Assembly: GCF_021389975.1 (NCBI RefSeq) | Contig: NZ_CP089981.1 | Location: 5,357,501 to 5,421,500, forward strand | From: Fulvivirga ulvae | Lineage (GTDB): Bacteria > Bacteroidota > Bacteroidia > Cytophagales > Cyclobacteriaceae | Length of the DNA: 64,000 nucleotides | Direction: 5' to 3' | Part shown: positions 34,566-42,277 of the stretch, one piece after another | How the letters are laid out: every line of letters begins with the position of its first letter | How positions within the stretch are numbered: the first letter of the stretch is position 1 | The notes under the pieces: generated by a model | What the model saw: only the letters and a program-made list of their open reading frames with translations | What the model was told of the DNA's origin: nothing | Database searches by the model: none | Translations under genes and position numbers: made by a program

Positions 34566-35819
34566 ATGAAGAAATATTCCGTAATAAGAAAGAGGTATAA
34601 AATAGAAGCAGAGAAAGCTAAAGATGAAGGCATGGCTTTTTTTACGCACTACTTACAAAATCATACCAATGGGATATCCGGATATTTCAGAAACGATGCT
34701 GATAGGTATCATGAGTTGTTAAATGAGGAATCAAAAGTCAAAGAGCCTGATTTCCAGTACATGCTTCCGATTGAATGGGATGTTCCGTTTCCCCCTCCCG
34801 AAAAACCCACTTTCACATTCATAGATTTATTTGCAGGAATAGGAGGGTTCAGAATAGCTTTTCAAAACCAAGGAGGAAAATGTATTTTTTCTTCCGAATG
34901 GAATCGTTATGCAAAAAAAACCTATGAAGCCAATTTTGGCGAGGTTCCGTTTGGTGACATTACTAAAATTGACGAGAAAAAGATTCCTGATCATGATATA
35001 TTACTAGGGGGCTTCCCATGTCAGCCTTTTTCTATCGCAGGAGTCTCCAAGAAAAACAGTCTTGGCAGAAACCATGGTTTCCTAGATGAAACCCAAGGCA
35101 CACTTTTTTATGATATCGTACGAATTATAAAAGAGAAACGTCCTAAAGCATTTTTGCTAGAGAATGTAAAAAATCTTCGCTCGCACGACAAAGGAAAGAC
35201 CTACAAAATAATCATCGAAGCGCTAAAGGAACTTAACTATATTACCTTTGATAAGGTTCTTGATGCCAGATATTATGTGCCGCAACATCGTGAGAGAATT
35301 TTCATAGCAGGTTTTAACAAAGATTATTTTAGTGAGAGTATCCTTTTTGAATTTCCTGAAACGCCTGATCAGGAGATAAAATTTCGGGACATACTGGAGA
35401 AAAGACCCGATCCAAAATATACGTTAACTGATCAACTCTGGAACTATCTTCAACAATATGCTGAGAAGCATAGACAAAAGGGAAACGGTTTTGGTTTTGG
35501 CATGACAGATCCGGAGGGAATATCACGAACTTTAAGTGCCAGGTATTACAAAGACGGATCTGAAATACTGATTGCACAAAGAGGTAAAAATCCAAGGCGA
35601 CTTACCCCAAAAGAATGTAAAAGATTGATGGGGTATCCTGAAAATTTCCGAATAAAAGATATTGGAGTTTCGGACACGCAACTTTATAAACAATTCGGGA
35701 ATTCTGTTGCTGTACCTGTAGTCAGTGATATTGCAGAGAAAATGATGAACTTGATACAGCAGAATTTAAAGCCTCACGTTTCAAAAAATTCAGAAAAAAA
35801 AGAAGCTATGTTCTCTTGA
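34566..35819 (+). CDS. DNA (cytosine-5) methyltransferase, Dcm/M.EcoRII-like
   Basis: A 417-residue C5-cytosine methyltransferase. Motif I FIDLFAGIGGF (85-95), motif IV GGFPCQPFS with catalytic Cys152, motif VI ENV (199-201), motif VIII QHRERIFIAG (240-249), and motif X QFGNSVAVPV are all intact; the target-recognition region lies around 265-340. An N-terminal extension of about 80 residues is also found in Dcm/EcoRII enzymes. With an EcoRII-like nuclease opposite, it probably protects a CCWGG-like site. It converges on vsr and overlaps its 3' end by 14 bp. Confidence 0.95.
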   Translation: MKKYSVIRKRYKIEAEKAKDEGMAFFTHYLQNHTNGISGYFRNDADRYHELLNEESKVKEPDFQYMLPIEWDVPFPPPEKPTFTFIDLFAGIGGFRIAFQNQGGKCIFSSEWNRYAKKTYEANFGEVPFGDITKIDEKKIPDHDILLGGFPCQPFSIAGVSKKNSLGRNHGFLDETQGTLFYDIVRIIKEKRPKAFLLENVKNLRSHDKGKTYKIIIEALKELNYITFDKVLDARYYVPQHRERIFIAGFNKDYFSESILFEFPETPDQEIKFRDILEKRPDPKYTLTDQLWNYLQQYAEKHRQKGNGFGFGMTDPEGISRTLSARYYKDGSEILIAQRGKNPRRLTPKECKRLMGYPENFRIKDIGVSDTQLYKQFGNSVAVPVVSDIAEKMMNLIQQNLKPHVSKNSEKKEAMFS

Positions 35820-36225
35820 TAGTTTCGATTAAGTTATCTAGGGTTTCTTTTCGCTCATTCCGTTTCAATTCACATTCCCAGATTATAATGACCTGCCATC
35901 CGGATTTTTTTAATTTTTCAACGTGTTTTGTATCGTTTTCCTTGTTCTTGTTAATTTTATCAATCCACCATTGGGTACGGGTTTTAGGAATTACAAAATA
36001 TTTGCACCCTTTATGACCATGCCAGAAACAACCGTGGACAAACATTACTGTCTTATATTTTCTTAAAACCAGATCAGGTTTTCCAGGAAGTTTTCTATTA
36101 TGAAGTCCATACCGGAATCCCTGTGCATGCAGAAATTTTCGGACAAGAATTTCAGGCTTGGTATTTTTGCCTTTAATTCTGCTCATGTTATAACTTCTTA
36201 CTTCCGGTTCATGAACGTCTGCCAT
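35806..36225 (-). CDS. vsr: Very short patch repair endonuclease
   Basis: A 139-residue Vsr nuclease, which nicks beside T:G mismatches made by deamination of 5-methylcytosine. The N-terminus (SYNMSRIKGKNTKPEILVRK), GKPDLVL with the catalytic Asp, VHGCFWHGHKGC with the His and zinc-binding Cys residues, and WWIDKINKN are all present. Vsr accompanies Dcm-type methylases, fitting the methyltransferase on the other strand. It lies 2 bp downstream of the endonuclease gene. Confidence 0.95.
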   Translation of the reverse strand: MADVHEPEVRSYNMSRIKGKNTKPEILVRKFLHAQGFRYGLHNRKLPGKPDLVLRKYKTVMFVHGCFWHGHKGCKYFVIPKTRTQWWIDKINKNKENDTKHVEKLKKSGWQVIIIWECELKRNERKETLDNLIETIKRT

Positions 36226-36227
36226 GG

Positions 36228-37439
36228 TCAGGCTTGTTTGTCTCTCACAAGTTTTATAAAGTCTTTAACAGTCAGCAACTCCGTTTGTTGTCCCTTTGAA
36301 AATGTTGACAGAAGGGGCGAAGGGACTACTAAGGAAATGCTCTGTGCTTTCATTTCATCCGTTTGATTCTCGCTGATCGCCGGTTGAAGTGTTATCAGGT
36401 GTTTGATCCTAATACGATCTGCTTCTGCCAGGACTTGCCGCCATCTGTCTTTTGCAGTTGTTTTAACACCAAGCATAGTAAGCAACTGTTCTGAAAAACC
36501 AGCATCTTTATATTTTTTGATACCAGGAAATAAAAAGTCCGGTTTATTATTTCGTTCTGTTTTAACTCCTTTAGAATAACATAGTTCGTTTGAGTCAAAC
36601 AAAGTTGCAAGATGATTTTCAAAGGCATGACCCGCACGGGACTTTCTCCTGTTTTGTACGCTTAAAGAAAAAGTCACAAACTCGTCTACATCAGTACCGT
36701 TCTTGCCAAACCCTTGTTTTAATTTTTGTTGTACAATATGTTTTTCGAGAGTTCTGAACAACATTTCTTCCTTTTCCAGCCAAGCCATTAACGTTTCATC
36801 CGGTGCTTCAACAGGAGAAACATTTTTGATAGTAGACCGTGCATATTCTGAGAATTCCTGGGTCTTAGGGAATTTGTTGCCGAATTTATTTAACAACTCA
36901 TCCAAATAATCATCGATGGTTTCTTCAACCTCAATACCTAGTGAATTGATGATATACTTCCCAGCAAAGTCAATTGTAATTTGTTCTTCCGTAAAATCAC
37001 GAATTTTGAACTTGTTACCAACTTCACCTAGCCCGAAGAGCCATAATATTTGTTTTTCGGATGTCGAACCTTCGGGAGTAACAATGATAAAAAGCTCATT
37101 CTCGGATACTCTGCATATCACTATAAGATCTCCGGGCGTTGATGTGGAAATTACTTCATTAGCGGAATAATAGAGTCGGTATTCTGTTCGGGTAGCATGG
37201 TTTTCCCTTGCATTGTACCAAGTTAACGTGCCTTCTTCAGTAATAGTAGATTCCTCATCATCAGCGAGGTATATATACTTCGCTGTAAAATTAATTTTGG
37301 CTGTCCCAAATATTTCTTTGAATTCTGTGATGCCATTAAATTCATGTTGATTGGATACAGCAGGCGACACCTCAACTTCGCTAAGCCTTTTAGCACCAAC
37401 CCCGGTAAAGAACTTATTTATATAACCATAGGTTACCAT
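36228..37439 (-). CDS. EcoRII-like type II restriction endonuclease
   Basis: A 403-residue protein, the same length as EcoRII (404). The N-terminal part (about 1-180) corresponds to the effector-DNA-binding domain and the C-terminal part (about 215-400) to the catalytic domain: RRKSRAGHAFENHLATL, TERNNKPDFLFPG (Pro300-Asp301) and LTMLGVKTTAKDRWRQVL (Lys326), then KHLITLQPAISENQ. This is a PD-(D/E)xK-type fold. EcoRII cuts at CCWGG and is allosteric, needing two sites; similar specificity is likely but not proven. Co-transcribed with an HTH gene upstream (7-bp gap) and vsr downstream. Confidence 0.93.
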   Translation of the reverse strand: MVTYGYINKFFTGVGAKRLSEVEVSPAVSNQHEFNGITEFKEIFGTAKINFTAKYIYLADDEESTITEEGTLTWYNARENHATRTEYRLYYSANEVISTSTPGDLIVICRVSENELFIIVTPEGSTSEKQILWLFGLGEVGNKFKIRDFTEEQITIDFAGKYIINSLGIEVEETIDDYLDELLNKFGNKFPKTQEFSEYARSTIKNVSPVEAPDETLMAWLEKEEMLFRTLEKHIVQQKLKQGFGKNGTDVDEFVTFSLSVQNRRKSRAGHAFENHLATLFDSNELCYSKGVKTERNNKPDFLFPGIKKYKDAGFSEQLLTMLGVKTTAKDRWRQVLAEADRIRIKHLITLQPAISENQTDEMKAQSISLVVPSPLLSTFSKGQQTELLTVKDFIKLVRDKQA

Positions 37440-37446
37440 TGTTTTC

Positions 37447-37650
37447 TTATTTTGTTGACACTAATAACTCCCTGACATCCACATCCAAAATAATAGCCAT
37501 CCGCTTCAAATCTTTTAAATGGGGTTGAGATTTGTTATTACAAATAGCCGTCATAGCTGTAGTACTAATACCCATCTGTTCCGCCAGCCATTTTTGAGAT
37601 TTTCCCTGTATTACCAATACCTCTTTGATGCGGTTGATTCTGTCTTCCAT
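37447..37650 (-). CDS. Small XRE-type HTH regulator
   Basis: A 67-residue protein that is little more than a Cro/C1-type HTH (KSQKWLAEQMGISTTAMTAI, then LKRMAIILDVDVRELL). It heads the endonuclease-vsr arm, 7 bp before the endonuclease gene. The divergent region upstream contains four AAGT-type inverted repeats that it probably binds. This is the second regulator in the system; the methylase arm has its own. Confidence 0.9.
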   Translation of the reverse strand: MEDRINRIKEVLVIQGKSQKWLAEQMGISTTAMTAICNNKSQPHLKDLKRMAIILDVDVRELLVSTK

Positions 37651-37684
37651 TAGCCGAAAATAACAAGTGAATTGGCTATTTCCG

Positions 37685-37793
37685 CAAGTCTGGCTTACAT
37701 TTTTAGAAGTGTAACTTCGTGTTGTTTAAGTTTTAATGTAAGTAATTCTTGTTTTTAACTAAGACATACTTATCTTTACATAAGTCTAACTTG
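37685..37793. promoter_or_regulatory. Cluster of four AAGTCTAACTT-type operators and a promoter
   Basis: CAAGTCTGGCTTA (37685-37697), GAAGTGTAACTTC (37706-37718), TAAGACATACTTA (37760-37772) and TAAGTCTAACTTG (37781-37793) share an AAG-N5-CTT inverted repeat. A rightward promoter TTG (37749-37751), 19-nt spacer, TATCTTTA (37771-37778) is interleaved with the last two. They lie between the HTH gene at 37447 and the gene at 37813, so both are probably controlled here. Confidence 0.6.
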
Positions 37794-37812
37794 CATTAAA
37801 AATTTTTATTAA

Positions 37813-38115
37813 ATGATAGATCTAAACCAACTTTCAAAAGAACATCGGCTGCTGGTACTCCCAAAGCATTCCAGAGTGACTAAAGAATTGATAAGGCTTT
37901 TTGATAATTTACTAGACTTTGCACCAGTTCCTGAATTAAGACAGACCCTTATTGAGGTTTATCATAAGTATATCATCAGTGAACACCAAATGCTGCCGGA
38001 AGATTTTAATAAAATCGCTGCAAATATGTACTTTCTAATAGATTTTCTGAATGACGTGGAGAAGGAGATGAAGCGAAATAATAGTGCTGCAACAGGGTTA
38101 CAACGAGAATTTTAG
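37813..38115 (+). CDS. Hypothetical protein next to restriction system
   Basis: A 100-residue soluble, mostly helical protein (RLFDNLLDFAPVPELRQTLI, then DFNKIAANMYFLIDFLNDV). No family recognised. It is transcribed away from the small HTH regulator through a shared operator region, which suggests common control with the restriction genes. Its own stop is 47 bp before the AbiC-like gene, so it may be an accessory protein of either system. Confidence 0.65.
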   Translation: MIDLNQLSKEHRLLVLPKHSRVTKELIRLFDNLLDFAPVPELRQTLIEVYHKYIISEHQMLPEDFNKIAANMYFLIDFLNDVEKEMKRNNSAATGLQREF

Positions 38116-38162
38116 ATTTTGTTGTATCTTGACTGACGTTCCACATGTAGAGTAGTGAAAAA

Positions 38163-39316
38163 ATGAGAAATATTAATAGCTTAAATTTAGATGGTCAAAC
38201 TTTTAGATGGCTAAAATATAGTCTTTGGGCAGTTGGTTTTATTCTTGCAGTAATTTTTCTTATTCTCTTCGCAGCCGGTTTATTTATAAACGGACAAACC
38301 AGTGAAGAGATAATTAGGAATACATTTACTACGTCTGGAGCACTTGGGGACTCTATAAGCGGATTACTTACTCCTATATTTGGGTTCTTAGCAGTGATCA
38401 CAACTTTTTTAGCCTTCATTGTTCAATACCAAGCAAATCAGCAACTTAGAAACGACATTAGTATTGATCGGTTTGAAACAAAATTTTATGAACTCCTAAA
38501 ACTCCACCAGCATAATGTTTCGAAAATTGAAATAAATAACCGGTTCTATGGCCCGAAAGCATTTGTGAAGATGTACGATGAAATTCGCTTTATATATGCT
38601 TTTCTTTTGGAAAAGAGAATCAGTTGGAATAAATCAAACACTCCAAAAATTACCGATCAACCGAAGATTCTGATGGAACTTGCATATACTATCTTCTTTT
38701 TTGGCGTTGATGAGATAAGAAAAGGTTTCAAAACAAATTTTGTATTTAAACATAAAATTCATACACCTTTTGCAATTTATTTTGCCAATGAACTTCATGA
38801 ACTTAGAAAAGTAGGCAAAAGCAATAATGGATATAAAGTAAAAGCAGACTCTCCGACAATGCCTAAGGTCAAATGGGCTCCAAGCTATAAACCATTTGGT
38901 GGGCACGTTTCCAAATTAGGACATTATTATCGTCATTTATACCAACTTGTGAAATTTGTGGCAAGTAACTCCTCATTAGGTTTGACTTTTGAAGAAAATA
39001 TGAATACATAAAAACTGTAAGAGCCCAACTTTCAAATCATGAACAGACATTGATTTATTTCAATTCATTCTTTAACGCTGGTGAAATTTGGTGGGAGGAA
39101 AAGCATCATAACCCTAAGAAACTTTTGAAAAATGAACGAGGTAGAAATTTAAGCTATTTTCTAGATTATAGAATTATCAAAAATTTACCATTTAACCTCA
39201 CGAGATTTGGTCCAGATCCAGAAATAGAATTCGTCAGTAGATTAAAAAAACGAAATATAAATGATCAAGAAATTGAAAAGGAGAAAAAGGACTTGTTTGA
39301 GTGGATAGGTGGATGA
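38163..39316 (+). pseudogene. AbiC-like putative abortive infection gene, frameshifted
   Basis: The first frame (38163-39011, 282 residues) has two membrane helices (about 17-42 and 63-88), then QYQANQQLRNDISIDRFETK, KFYELLKLHQHNV and LGHYYRHLYQLVKFV, the pattern of the putative phage abortive infection (putAbiC) family. It stops early after FEENMNT. In the -1 frame the family's continuation follows directly: EKYEYIKTVRAQLSNHEQTL from about 38993, then YFNSFFNAGEIWWEEKHHN, ending at 39316. Adding one A to the AAAA run at 38995-38998 would restore one 385-residue protein. It may be a real mutation, phase variation or a sequencing error. Confidence 0.8.
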
Positions 39317-39370
39317 CTAAATTGTTGTACACATCAAATGATAAGGGAAATCTCACTTGGTATGACCACC

Positions 39371-39395
39371 AAAAAAGCCCCCTAAAAAGGGAGCT
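39371..39395 (-). terminator. Intrinsic terminator on the minus strand
   Basis: On the minus strand AGCTCCCT-TTTT-AGGGGGCT (one mismatch) is followed by a run of Ts (complement of 39371-39376). No plus-strand T tract follows, so it serves a leftward transcript that begins between 39400 and 39780, where no known gene is present. Confidence 0.6.
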
Positions 39396-39783
39396 CTGAA
39401 ATGCACAACTCATACCACAAAAAGCGGAAGTAGAAATCTCTAAGGCCACTTAAACGTGAAACACGCATACTGAAGGCACAACGCTGATAACGAATGCCAA
39501 ACCACCACCAACCAAGGAACCTGAAACGAAATAAATACTGATACATAATAAATAAAGTAAAGTGACACCCTGACAACCACGCCAGAGAAAGTGCTCTGAA
39601 ACCGGTCGGACTGAGGCAAATACAAGGGGCCAATCCGGTTTACGGTGCGAAGGCAGGAGGGAGGCTAAAAAGGATCGGATTTATTTACCCTTGTATTTCC
39701 CGAACCAACAACCGGAACTTTGCTTTTCGCTGTGTGTGGGAATACATACTACATTCAAAAATTAAGGCATAACAAATAAACTA
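39396..39783 (-). other. Gene-free stretch with possible leftward transcript
   Basis: This stretch has no convincing conserved gene. A 54-residue frame on the minus strand (39382-39546, starting MYQYLFRFRFLGWWWFG) is extremely rich in aromatic residues and ends inside the terminator hairpin; it may be a small toxic or membrane peptide, or the region may be a noncoding RNA. Neither can be settled by eye. Confidence 0.3.
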
Positions 39784-40026
39784 ATGGGGAACATCTTAAA
39801 ATTACACGAGGCAATAGCAGTGATATTGTTATCAAAGGAAAATAGAACTGCTACAATTCAAGAGATAAGTAATGAAATAGCGACTAGAAGGCTGTATTTT
39901 CAAAAAACAGGTGATATAGCGCCTCATGGACAAATAAGATTACGCACACATCCAAGTACTAAATCGGGCAAGCAATATAGTCACTTATTCAGGTATATCG
40001 AGCCAGATAAAGTTCAACTTAAATAA
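39784..40026 (+). CDS. Small HARE-HTH domain protein
   Basis: An 80-residue protein consisting of one winged-helix domain of the HB1/ASXL/restriction-endonuclease (HARE-HTH) type: LHEAIAVILLSKENRTATIQ, EIATRRLYFQKTGD, QIRLRTHPSTK and LFRYIEPDKVQLK. This domain is common in restriction and DNA-modification proteins and reads or binds DNA. It stands alone here near the right end of the island. Confidence 0.75.
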   Translation: MGNILKLHEAIAVILLSKENRTATIQEISNEIATRRLYFQKTGDIAPHGQIRLRTHPSTKSGKQYSHLFRYIEPDKVQLK

Positions 40027-40062
40027 TAATTATGTTAAATAGACTACTTTAGAGCGGTGGCA

Positions 40063-40151
40063 TGACAGAATAGCGGGCCAGCGCAGGCCTGAGGGCAGAA
40101 GCATGATTCTGTCAAGATTTTTGCTTCCTTTTTATCGATTGAAAAAGGAAG
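40063..40151. repeat. Two adjacent inverted repeats
   Basis: TGACAGAAT (40063-40071) pairs with ATTCTGTCA (40106-40114). Just after it CTTCCTTTTT (40124-40133) pairs perfectly with AAAAAGGAAG (40142-40151) around an 8-nt loop. No gene overlaps. They may be remains of a mobile element or parts of a structured RNA. Confidence 0.5.
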
Positions 40152-40548
40152 AGCCAGCCCGGCTTGAGGGCAACTGCGAACACGATTAAAGATAAATACC
40201 TCGTGAGCTTCTCTGCCAGTGGCAAGGGGATTGCTATACCAATCATCTTCCTGCTGTCAGCTGACTTGGTTCGCAATGACGATCATCCGGAGGCAGAGGC
40301 TGTGCCAAACAAAGCGTTGGCTAAGCAAGTGTTTTACAGACAAATTCCAACAGCTGAGAATTGCGTATTTGAAAACCACCTGAACATTTATACGAATAAA
40401 GAAAAATAGAACGATACACTTTGGCTGGAAATCTCTTGCTTCAGGGTCGGCTACTCACGCCCGAGCGTGACAGAGCGTTGGGTAAACTTTATATAGTCGT
40501 TTGGTCAGGGCAAGCTGTGGGGTCAGCCGAGCGCGCTGGCCAGGCGGC

Positions 40549-40756
40549 TATTTAATATAACATCAAATTATATAACCAACTTCGTTGACCGGAAACTTCA
40601 ATTGAAATCGAGAACCCAGGCTGCATGAACTCGCTAAACGTGAACGTCATAAGGAACACTGCACGAGTATTTAATATAATATACAATTATATAGACAATG
40701 CGGCTTTGCGCTAATTGCCATGCGTGTTTGTTATATAATTTATATTATGTTAAATA
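40549..40756. repeat. Three related AT-rich ~32-bp elements, two inverted
   Basis: TATTTAATATAACATCAAAT at 40549-40580 and TATTTAATATAATATACAAT at 40668-40699 are close complements of GTTTGTTATATAATTTAT at 40726-40756. The third one, with its left flank from 40709, is the right-hand partner of the boundary repeat at 29902. Spacing and inversion resemble recombination-site arrays of cassette type, without an integrase in view. Confidence 0.55.
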
Positions 40757-40952
40757 AACATTTTAAAGACCCACCCGATTTGTCCTAAACTCAACCCTCA
40801 GATATTCTTCCTACCCAGCAATAACCTTACACAACTAAGGACTACCCTCTTAATGCATACGTATCCCAAAAGTTAAGCTCGTAACTTTCTTCTATGGAGA
40901 AAGCTGAAAATCCTTTAAAGAGTAAGCGCCAAAAAACCAACCGATTTTACTT

Positions 40953-41819
40953 ATGAAAAATTTAGTTCTCATTTTGATGTTTCTGGGCCTCAGTGTGTAC
41001 ACGTCGGCTCAGACTTGCAGCACGTGCGCCGATCCTAATAACGACATCACCAGAAGCGGCTCTACTATGACAGCTCGCAGCGCCCAGGCCTACTACTGGG
41101 AAGTTTGCAGTGGCCCGGCCACCATCTCGGGCTCTAACACCTCCCGATCTATTACGCTAAACCTGCCTTCGTGTACCGCCTCTACCAGCAAAGTCCGGCT
41201 GGTGCGGTTTGTTAATGGCAATTGTATTGAGTCTTGCGAAGTGGTTACCACTGCCAACCCTTCCTGTCCGCCCTCCAGTGCCTTGTATGTGGGCAATGAA
41301 GGTGGCGGCGGCCTGTGCACTACCGGCTATGCGTCTTTATCCAGCGCATATGCCAACTGTATCGCCTATATAGACTGGTCATGGGCCCTCGGTGGCTACA
41401 CGGGCTCTGCGGGAAGAACTACCTCCAACCATTGGGTGCCTATCTATTATCCTTCCGGAAACTGGAACAACTACTATCTGGTGGTATATGCTAAGGTGAC
41501 GCTGGTCAATGGCACCGTTTGTAACCTCAGCAAAAGCCTGCTGTTGAATTGTGGAAGCGGTCCTACTCCCATTCAGCAAATAGAACCGGACCAATCGTCC
41601 ATGTACCCTAACCCTATTAAGCCTCAGGGAACTTTAACTTTGAATGATTTGGATGGTATCAGCAATGAAGCTGAGATATTTGATATGAATGGCACGCCCC
41701 GGGGAACCTACGGTGTAGTAGAGAAGTCGATCAACATTGGCGACTTAGAACCCGGCCACTATTTCATCCTGTACAGAAATGATAAAGGCGTTCATAAAAA
41801 GCATTTCATTGTTGAGTAA
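40953..41819 (+). CDS. Cys-rich secreted protein with T9SS sorting domain
   Basis: A 288-residue exported protein. Signal peptide LVLILMFLGLSVYTSAQ, then a Cys-rich central part (TCSTCADPNND, NCIESCEVV, LLLNCGSG) with Ser/Thr/Gly-rich strands, and a C-terminal type A T9SS domain (SMYPNPIKPQGTLTL, AEIFDMNGTPRGTYG, GHYFILYRNDKG). Likely released or surface-bound. No enzymatic motif is visible. It is the first gene right of the island and has core-like codon use. Confidence 0.82.
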   Translation: MKNLVLILMFLGLSVYTSAQTCSTCADPNNDITRSGSTMTARSAQAYYWEVCSGPATISGSNTSRSITLNLPSCTASTSKVRLVRFVNGNCIESCEVVTTANPSCPPSSALYVGNEGGGGLCTTGYASLSSAYANCIAYIDWSWALGGYTGSAGRTTSNHWVPIYYPSGNWNNYYLVVYAKVTLVNGTVCNLSKSLLLNCGSGPTPIQQIEPDQSSMYPNPIKPQGTLTLNDLDGISNEAEIFDMNGTPRGTYGVVEKSINIGDLEPGHYFILYRNDKGVHKKHFIVE

Positions 41820-41863
41820 CTTCAATGGAATCAGAAGCCGGGCTGCTACAGTCCGGCTCCTCT

Positions 41864-42238
41864 TCATTTATCGGCAATACAATTCCTGACCTTCTCCAGC
41901 AGCTCGTTCATCTGAAATGGCTTGGCTATATAGTCGTCTGCCCCTGCGGTCTCGGCTATGGTCTGGATGTCACGGTTGGCGGAGAATATGATCACAGGTA
42001 TGGCCCTGGTGGTGTCCTGCGATTTAAGTTTGGTGCAGATCTCCCGGCCGTCCATGCCCGACATCCACAGGTCAAGCAGTATGAGGTCCGGCAGGTCATC
42101 TTTAAGTTCCAATACAGATTTACCGTTGGCTGTAGTTTCCACCTGGTAGCCGCCAATCTCTGCCAGCATTATTTCCAATACATCAAGAATACTTGGGTCA
42201 TCATCTGCCACCAATATTCTCTTCTTCTCTTCCTGCAT
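41864..42238 (-). CDS. CheY-like single-domain response regulator
   Basis: 124 residues, receiver domain only: ADDDPSILDV (acidic pocket), phospho-acceptor Asp56 in LILLDLWMSG, IFSANRD (Ser switch) and IAKPFQMNE (Lys). No output domain, so it signals through protein contacts or as a phosphate sink. It lies 39 bp downstream of the six-PAS histidine kinase, its probable partner. Confidence 0.93.
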   Translation of the reverse strand: MQEEKKRILVADDDPSILDVLEIMLAEIGGYQVETTANGKSVLELKDDLPDLILLDLWMSGMDGREICTKLKSQDTTRAIPVIIFSANRDIQTIAETAGADDYIAKPFQMNELLEKVRNCIADK

Positions 42239-42277
42239 TGTTAATCCTTCTTTCTATTTAACATAATATTTTAATGG

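Larger units (their letters stand above)
40027..40952. other. Noncoding patchwork at right end of island
   Basis: Apart from the inverted repeats listed, a TCACGC-CCGA-GCGTGA hairpin (40455-40470) and the AT-rich repeat cluster at 40549-40756, nothing recognisable lies here. The one longer frame (40164-40409) starts with TTG, has no family features and is not called. Confidence 0.5.

Noticed and set aside
39382..39633. 83-residue minus-strand frame
   Set aside because: Composition is strongly skewed and the stop lies in the terminator hairpin; kept only as a possible small peptide/RNA finding, not called as a gene.
40164..40409. 81-residue frame at the right end of the island
   Set aside because: Starts with TTG, sits among inverted repeats, composition is not protein-like and no family is recognisable.
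39396..40952. Retron or group II intron in the structured island end
   Set aside because: No reverse transcriptase frame is present in the window.
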